Positions 59,241 through 64,000 of a stretch of 64,000 nucleotides of DNA are shown piece by piece; position 1 is the first letter of the stretch; each line of letters opens with the position of its first letter. Position numbers and translations under genes: made by a program. This DNA comes from Chryseobacterium sp. PMSZPI (GTDB taxonomy: Bacteria; Bacteroidota; Bacteroidia; Flavobacteriales; Weeksellaceae): positions 62,001 through 126,000 of the forward strand of contig NZ_PIZV01000002.1 in NCBI RefSeq assembly GCF_002835665.1, in the 5' to 3' direction. The notes under the pieces were generated by a model. The model was not told the DNA's origin, searched no databases, and was given only the letters and a program-made list of their open reading frames with translations.

Positions 59241-62093
59241 TTATATATCCAGATCTACAGAGTTTAATCTTAATGAATTCAGAATGACCGATAATGAACT
59301 TACGCTCATAGCGGCGGCGGCAATCATTGGAGATAAGAGAATTCCAAAAAACGGATACAATAATCCTGCCGCAACCGGAATTCCCAATACATTATATATA
59401 AAAGCAAAGAATAGGTTTTCTTTAATGTTTCCAAGAAGTTTTTCACTTAATAGTTTGGCTTTTGCTACTCCTAAAATATCTCCTTTTAGCAGAGTGATTT
59501 CAGCACTTTCAATAGCGACATCCGTACCGGTTCCCATGGCAATTCCGATATCTGATTGAGCGAGAGCAGGAGAGTCGTTGATTCCATCTCCGGTCATTGC
59601 TACAATCTTACCTTGTTGTTGGAGTTTTTTTACCTCGTTCAATTTATCTTCAGGAAGACAATTGGCTTTAAAATGTTTGATTCCCAACTCATCGGCTACG
59701 GCTTTAGCGGTATGCTCGTTATCTCCGGTCATCATTACAATATCAATGCCTTCACTCATTAGTCGTTCCACTGCTTTTTTAGAACTTTCTTTAATTTTAT
59801 CTGTAAAACTGATGAAGCCAAGTACATTTTGATCCTCTGCAATATAGGAAATCGTATGAGCTTTTGATTGTACTTCTATGGCTTTCTGTTTCAACGTATC
59901 CGGAATTTGAATTTGATGAGAAGTCAATAAACTTTCATTGCCCAGATAAGCTGTTTTACCATTGATATTTCCTTTTACTCCTTTTCCTGAAATGTTCTCA
60001 AACTGATCTACTTTTTCGGCCGGAATATTCTCCTCTTTGGCTCTTTTGATAACAGCGTTGGATAGAGGGTGTTCAGAATTTTGATTCAATGAAAAAGCTA
60101 ATTTTAAAATCTGATTCTGATCTTGATTGTTTACTGTTTCTATATGTTCTACAGAGGGTTTCCCTTCTGTTAATGTCCCGGTTTTGTCTGTAATCAGAAC
60201 ATTGATTTTATTCATTTGTTCAAGAGCTTCTGCATTTTTAATCAAAATACCATTTTTGGCACCTTTACCAATTCCTACCATTAGAGACATAGGTGTTGCA
60301 AGTCCAAGTGCACAAGGGCAGGCAACAATCAAAACTGCTACAGCATTTACAAAGGCAAATAAACTTCTTTTCCCTTCAGGTCCAAAAAACTGCCATGCAA
60401 TAAAGGTAAGTACAGCAATAAGAATTACGACCGGAACAAATACTTTAGAGACTTTATCTGTTAGTTTTTGGATAGGAGCTTTGCTTCGGCTGGCCTCATT
60501 CACCATTTTAATAATTTGTGAAAGAAGAGTTTCATCACCTACCTTTTCAGCTTTCATGATGAATACCTGATTTCCATTAATGGTTCCTGAGGATACTTTG
60601 TCGTCAACATTTTTTTCAACCGGTACGGGTTCACCGGTAATCATGCTTTCATCAACAATAGAATTTCCTTCTGTAATTTTACCATCGACCGGAATTTTCT
60701 CACCGGGTTTTACTTTGAGTAAATCACCAATTTTTACCTGGGAAAGCAAAACTCGTTTTTCTTCACCATTTACAATAAGATTGGCTTCGTCAGGGGAAAG
60801 GTTCATCAACTCCTTGATGGCATTTCCTGTTTTTTTATGAGCGGCAGCTTCCATCAACTGACCTAAAATGACAAGCGTGAGAATCACACAGACCGCTTCG
60901 AAATATAATGGGATTTCGTGATTATGACCGCGAATTTCATGGGGAATAATATCCGGAAAGGCTAGCGCTACAATGCTAAAAATAAAAGCGGCGGCTACTC
61001 CTAATGCAATAAGACTGAACATATTGAGGTTCCATGTTTTGAAAGATATCCAGCCTCTTTTTAATAAAAACCAGCCGGAATAAAACATAACCGGAAGGGT
61101 TAAAGCAAGCTCTATGAATCCTTGAATCTGATGTGAAAAAGGAAAATCAATAAACATTCCTCCCATTGAAAGAATAAAAACAGGAATGGTAAATGCTAAA
61201 GAGATAAAAAACTTCCTTTTTAAAATAGTATAGGTTTCATCTTCCTCATCGTCACCACTGTCGGGCATTCTTACGAGATCCATTCCGCAAATTGGGCAAC
61301 TTCCCGGTTCATCACGAATGATTTCCGGATGCATCGGGCATGTGTATTTTGCCGTTTTCTTTTCAGGGTATTTTACAAGGTCCATTCCGCAGACCGGACA
61401 ACCAACATTAGAGTCATACGTTTTATCTCCTTCACAATACATTGGGCAATAATATTTGCCTGCCATTTCATCGGTTACTTTAGGAGCTTCATGATGATGG
61501 TGATTATGACTATGTGAGTGTGAATGATTATGATGATGAGAATGACTGTTTTTTACAAGGTCTTCGGTAATCTTTTCCAGATGCATATGGCAAACCGGGC
61601 AATCGCCTTTTTCGTTATAAACCTTGTCACCTTCACAAAACATGGGGCAATAGTATTTTCCGAGACTATTTTTAAAGCTTTCAGGAAGGTTGGTGGCTGA
61701 ATAGGCAGGTTTGTGGTTAGGATCTTTTGCCAGTTTCTCTTCAATTGGAACTAAGTACATATTGCATACAGGGCATCTTTCACCTTGTTTGAAATATACT
61801 TTATCGTCTTCGCACTCCATGGGGCAATAATATACGGAAGATGGAGATACCCGATCCTGAGGTTTTACAAAAGCTTTTTCAGGGCTATTGGGATCTTCGA
61901 GTTTATATTTTCCTATTTCTGCTAAGGCATCATTTAGAACAGAAAGTTGTACTTCATGATCAGAAGTAATCGTTGCTGTATTATTTTCCAGATTGACATC
62001 GGCCGTAACTCCGTGAACACTGTTTAGTTTTTCCGAAATTTTTTTCTGACAACCTGAACAAGTCATGCCAAGTATTTTATACTGTTGTTCCAT
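59241..62093 (-). CDS. copA: Copper-type P1B ATPase with four CPM metal ribbons
   Basis: A 950-residue inner-membrane metal pump. Residues 1-65 are an HMA domain (GMTCSGC, Cys12 and Cys15). Four heavy-metal-binding ribbons follow: CPM at 90, 149, 216 and 252, each paired with a CPxC-x-M hairpin at 107, 165, 232 and 266; the first three read YYCPM.CE.DK and the last YTCPMHPE. A His-rich linker (about 184-201) lies between ribbons two and three. The P-type core is complete: [14 protein letters not shown] at 592-594, phosphorylated Asp636 in DKTGT, SEHPLSN and [10 protein letters not shown]. It exports Cu+ (or Ag+) with ATP. An in-frame start 30 bases upstream is ignored. The DUF72 gene follows at 7 bases. 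Confidence 0.95.
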   Translation of the reverse strand: MEQQYKILGMTCSGCQKKISEKLNSVHGVTADVNLENNTATITSDHEVQLSVLNDALAEIGKYKLEDPNSPEKAFVKPQDRVSPSSVYYCPMECEDDKVYFKQGERCPVCNMYLVPIEEKLAKDPNHKPAYSATNLPESFKNSLGKYYCPMFCEGDKVYNEKGDCPVCHMHLEKITEDLVKNSHSHHHNHSHSHSHNHHHHEAPKVTDEMAGKYYCPMYCEGDKTYDSNVGCPVCGMDLVKYPEKKTAKYTCPMHPEIIRDEPGSCPICGMDLVRMPDSGDDEEDETYTILKRKFFISLAFTIPVFILSMGGMFIDFPFSHQIQGFIELALTLPVMFYSGWFLLKRGWISFKTWNLNMFSLIALGVAAAFIFSIVALAFPDIIPHEIRGHNHEIPLYFEAVCVILTLVILGQLMEAAAHKKTGNAIKELMNLSPDEANLIVNGEEKRVLLSQVKIGDLLKVKPGEKIPVDGKITEGNSIVDESMITGEPVPVEKNVDDKVSSGTINGNQVFIMKAEKVGDETLLSQIIKMVNEASRSKAPIQKLTDKVSKVFVPVVILIAVLTFIAWQFFGPEGKRSLFAFVNAVAVLIVACPCALGLATPMSLMVGIGKGAKNGILIKNAEALEQMNKINVLITDKTGTLTEGKPSVEHIETVNNQDQNQILKLAFSLNQNSEHPLSNAVIKRAKEENIPAEKVDQFENISGKGVKGNINGKTAYLGNESLLTSHQIQIPDTLKQKAIEVQSKAHTISYIAEDQNVLGFISFTDKIKESSKKAVERLMSEGIDIVMMTGDNEHTAKAVADELGIKHFKANCLPEDKLNEVKKLQQQGKIVAMTGDGINDSPALAQSDIGIAMGTGTDVAIESAEITLLKGDILGVAKAKLLSEKLLGNIKENLFFAFIYNVLGIPVAAGLLYPFFGILLSPMIAAAAMSVSSLSVILNSLRLNSVDLDI

Positions 62094-62117
62094 GATTCTT
62101 AAATTTATACTACAAAT

Positions 62118-62130
62118 TTCCAAAATGGAA
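62118..62130. promoter_or_regulatory. Palindrome upstream of the copper ATPase gene
   Basis: TTCCA-AAA-TGGAA, a 13-base inverted repeat 25 bases before the copA ATG. Its place between the AraC-type gene and copA suits an operator. No binding protein is shown. Confidence 0.35.
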
Positions 62131-62178
62131 TGCTAAGGTTGTTATAAATTTAAGGATAATAGTTATAGAATTTGGGTG

Positions 62179-62262
62179 GGAGGGTTTGAGAGTGTTAGAG
62201 TGGCGGGGTTATAAGATTTTGCTATACTATAAAAATCTTTCGCTCAAACACTCAAACTCTCC
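62179..62262 (-). terminator. Nested inverted repeats between the AraC-type gene and copA
   Basis: Outer arms GGAGGGTTTGAGAGTG... (62179-62200) and ...CACTCAAACTCTCC (62243-62262) pair over about 20 bases, with an inner hairpin (AAGATTTT 62213-62220 and AAAAATCTT 62231-62239). It starts 7 bases beyond the AraC-type stop codon. It may terminate that transcript or fold within a longer one; the T-run is weak. Confidence 0.5.
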
Positions 62263-62269
62263 AATTTAA

Positions 62270-62830
62270 CTATAGGCTGTCTAATGATTTTCTATTATGG
62301 TCTTTCAGTTTTTTAAACTCGGTAGGAGTGAATCCTGTAGTATTGCGGAATTGAGTAGATAGATGTTGAACACTTTTATAGCCCAGTTTTCCTGCGATTT
62401 CGGTAAGATTGAATTCGTTATACAAAAGAAGTTCTTTTACTTTTTCAATTTTTTGAAGAATGAAGAATTGTTCCAGAGTAATGTTCTCATTCTGGGAAAA
62501 CGTCTTTGAAAGTGAACTGTAATCTTTATGAAGTTTTGAACTTAAAAATTCAGAAACGAGAAAGTCTTCATCAATATCAAGTTCTCTGATTTTAACAATA
62601 ATCAGATTTTTTATTTTTTCAACAAGCTGATGGGTGGAGTCCATAATTCTTTCGAAGCCGGTATCCAATAATTGCTTTTCTATCGATCCCATTTTTTCGG
62701 GAGCTACTTCGGATTCTGTTTCAACTTCACCTAGTATAACAGACTTTATTTTGACATCAGCTCTGTTAAAAATATCTTCAACTGCAGCAATACATCTACT
62801 GCAGACCATATTTTTTATGAAAATTTTCAT
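62270..62830 (-). CDS. AraC-type regulator with an N-terminal HMA-like metal-binding domain
   Basis: A 186-residue regulator. Residues 1-65 look like an HMA domain, beginning KIFIKNMVCSRCIAAVEDIF, with Cys10 and Cys13 in the M-x-C-x-x-C metal site, and ending in KQLLDTGFERI. Residues about 85-180 are an AraC/XylS double helix-turn-helix (ENITLEQFFILQKIEKVKELLLYNEFNLTEIAGKLGYKSVQHLSTQFRNTTGFTPTEFKKL, in part). Fusing a metal-binding domain to AraC suggests direct sensing of Cu+ or a like metal, and the neighbouring copper ATPase is the obvious target. Its start overlaps the upstream thioesterase stop by 4 bases, so the two are translated together. Confidence 0.88.
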   Translation of the reverse strand: MKIFIKNMVCSRCIAAVEDIFNRADVKIKSVILGEVETESEVAPEKMGSIEKQLLDTGFERIMDSTHQLVEKIKNLIIVKIRELDIDEDFLVSEFLSSKLHKDYSSLSKTFSQNENITLEQFFILQKIEKVKELLLYNEFNLTEIAGKLGYKSVQHLSTQFRNTTGFTPTEFKKLKDHNRKSLDSL

Positions 62831-63222
62831 AGTTCGCTGTTTAGTCTGTCTTTTACAAATTCAATTTTGGTTTTTCCGTGTGGAGCAGGGTTTCCATCGG
62901 CATCCAGATTTACCATTACGATTCTTTCAACAGTAATAATAGTTTGGTGAGTCATTTTATTTCGCACATCACATCTTAACGTAATGGAAGAAGATCCAAA
63001 TTGAATGGCCTCAATTCCGATTTCTATAATATCTCCTTGTTTGGCTGAACTTACGAAATTGATTTCTGAAATAAATTTAGTTACCACTTTTGTGTTTTCC
63101 AATTGGATAATAGCATATAAAGCTGCTTCTTCATCAATCCACTGCAACAATCTTCCTCCAAAAAGTGAATGATTAGGATTCAAATCTTCGGGTTTTACCC
63201 ATTTTCTAGTATGATAGTTCAT
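62827..63222 (-). CDS. Acyl-CoA thioesterase (YciA/hotdog family)
   Basis: A 131-residue hotdog-fold enzyme that hydrolyses acyl-CoA thioesters in the cytosol. LNPNHSLFGGRLLQWIDEEAALYAI has the Asn-His and the catalytic acid on the long helix (WIDE) of the YciA/BACH group, followed by KFISEINFVSSAKQGDIIEIG and TIITVERIVMVNLDADGNPAPHGKTK. Length is typical. It is the first gene of a leftward pair with the HMA-AraC regulator (ATGA overlap), an unexpected pairing for a fatty acyl enzyme and a metal sensor. Active as a hexamer in the family. Confidence 0.9.
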   Translation of the reverse strand: MNYHTRKWVKPEDLNPNHSLFGGRLLQWIDEEAALYAIIQLENTKVVTKFISEINFVSSAKQGDIIEIGIEAIQFGSSSITLRCDVRNKMTHQTIITVERIVMVNLDADGNPAPHGKTKIEFVKDRLNSEL

Positions 63223-63317
63223 ATTTTAATAATTTGCAGTACAAATTTAATGTTAAATACTGGTGTAATCAAGAAAATCATATTCATTGATCCAAAAAGA
63301 AGTATTCATTTTCTCAA

Positions 63318-63731
63318 TCATTTTCTTTTGGAGCGCATTGCTTTTGTTTTATCAACCGAAGGATCATTTAAAAATTGTTGATATTCCTTACTTTCTATGG
63401 GAAATAAAGCAACCTTACCTTCCGAATTATGATGAAACCCGAATCCGTATCTTTTGGCTAATGGGGAAGAGCGAAGGCATGCTTGGCCTTTGGAAAAGAA
63501 CTTTTCTCTTTCTTCCTGTTTTTCATTTTCAGAAATATCATTTTTTATGGCATAACAATCAAAAATAATATCATCTGAAGAGTACTGATAAGGATTCTTA
63601 CTGATTTTTTCATACTGAAGTGTAGCTATTGTTTTTTCTTTCTTTTCAGGAGGTATTTGTGCCTGAGAAGCAGGGCAGTCCTCTGCGACTTCAATGAGTG
63701 TGTTGGTGTAATTGGTAGTATGTTGTTTCAT
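63318..63731 (-). CDS. DUF6157 family protein
   Basis: A 137-residue soluble protein. MKQHTTNYTNTLIEVAEDCPASQAQIPPEKKEKTIATLQYEKI and the C-terminal LRSSPLAKRYGFGFHHNSEGKVALFPIESKEYQQF match my memory of DUF6157, a short bacterial family of unknown function. It has no signal or membrane segment and ends in a basic tail (KAMRSKRK). Family assignment is by recognition only. It lies leftward, after the small XRE regulator, with a terminator between them. Confidence 0.75.
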   Translation of the reverse strand: MKQHTTNYTNTLIEVAEDCPASQAQIPPEKKEKTIATLQYEKISKNPYQYSSDDIIFDCYAIKNDISENEKQEEREKFFSKGQACLRSSPLAKRYGFGFHHNSEGKVALFPIESKEYQQFLNDPSVDKTKAMRSKRK

Positions 63732-63752
63732 ATTAATAGAGTTGGGTTATAA

Positions 63753-63783
63753 AAAAATCTGAATCACAAAGATCCAGATTTTT
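63753..63783 (-). terminator. Intrinsic terminator of the XRE regulator gene
   Basis: Stem AAAAATCTG / CAGATTTTT with a 13-base loop; the minus strand ends in seven T. Confidence 0.8.
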
Positions 63784-63793
63784 GAAGTAGGTT

Positions 63794-63997
63794 TTATTCT
63801 TTATATTCTAAAATTTCTCCCGGTTGACAATCCAGCGCTTTGCAGATGGCTTCAAGAGTACTGAAACGGATTGCTTTTGCTTTGCCTGTCTTTAATATGG
63901 AAAGATTGGAGAGCGTAAGGTCCACTTTTTCGGAGAGTTCATTCAATGACATTTTTCTTTTTGCCATAATCACATCTAAATTTACTATAATAGGCAT
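63794..63997 (-). CDS. Small XRE family transcriptional regulator (Cro/CI-type HTH)
   Basis: A 67-residue DNA-binding protein: MPIIVNLDVIMAKRKMSLNELSEKVDLTLSNLSILKTGKAKAIRFSTLEAICKALDCQPGEILEY (in part) is the short YozG-like HTH_26 group, one helix-turn-helix with no sensor domain. In other bacteria such genes usually lie after a DUF2975 membrane-protein gene; here that gene would be outside the window to the right. ATG at 63995-63997 gives the family start MPIIVNLD, so the gene appears complete although it is only three bases from the edge. Confidence 0.9.
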   Translation of the reverse strand: MPIIVNLDVIMAKRKMSLNELSEKVDLTLSNLSILKTGKAKAIRFSTLEAICKALDCQPGEILEYKE

Positions 63998-64000
63998 GGC

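Overview
The window looks like chromosome of a Chryseobacterium-type flavobacterium (Bacteroidota, Weeksellaceae). The support is an AT-rich genome, promoters of the Bacteroidota form TTTG-N19-TAnnTTTG with little sign of Shine-Dalgarno sites, a SusC/SusD pair, three secreted proteins with type A type-IX-secretion (T9SS) tails or T9SS-like architecture, a SUI1/YciH factor, and an NtrC-like regulator without a DNA-binding domain. Assignment to genus rests on recognising the protein families, not on a search. Most of the window is ordinary chromosomal backbone. I saw no tRNA, rRNA, CRISPR array, phage or intact insertion sequence.

Layout. 1-7.6 kb: an aminotransferase (cut by the window edge), rsmG, a small lipoprotein, an AddB-like nuclease protein and a patatin-Omp85 outer-membrane protein. 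7.7-11 kb: a secreted alpha/beta hydrolase with a T9SS tail and glutaryl-CoA dehydrogenase. 11.1-20.6 kb: a sugar-utilisation locus in which a Nudix-type regulator and an MFS transporter diverge from susC-susD and two GH30 glycosidases; beta-glucan (perhaps beta-1,6-glucan) is the most likely substrate. 20.7-28.4 kb: a leftward cluster of a membrane protein, two T9SS cargo proteins (fibronectin III/GEVED, and Asp-box repeats) and a TPR-transmembrane-LuxR regulator. 28.4-29.2 kb is a gene-poor scar with degenerate repeats.

29.3-45.9 kb is mostly housekeeping: fabI, tag, an OhrR-like regulator, a nucleoside phosphorylase, yciH, gpmI, an acyl-ACP desaturase, map, a methyltransferase, a Gdx-type exporter, a Crp/Fnr regulator, era and doxX, with one YadA-head-like surface protein. 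The intergenic stretches here carry several families of dispersed repeats and one MITE-like element. 46.2-51 kb: an MBOAT/SGNH O-acylation pair and an S9 peptidase. 51.1-57.2 kb: HAD hydrolase, second Crp/Fnr regulator, GNAT acetyltransferase, MATE exporter, sigma-54 response regulator and PLP-binding protein. 57.3-64 kb: polysaccharide deacetylase, DUF72 protein, a copper-type P1B ATPase, an AraC regulator carrying its own HMA-like metal-binding domain, a hotdog thioesterase, a DUF6157 protein and a small XRE regulator.

The strongest candidates for under-described biology are the HMA-AraC regulator next to the multi-ribbon copper ATPase, the T9SS cargo/TPR-LuxR cluster with a shared upstream element, and the divergent Nudix-controlled GH30 locus with a palindrome over a promoter-like element.
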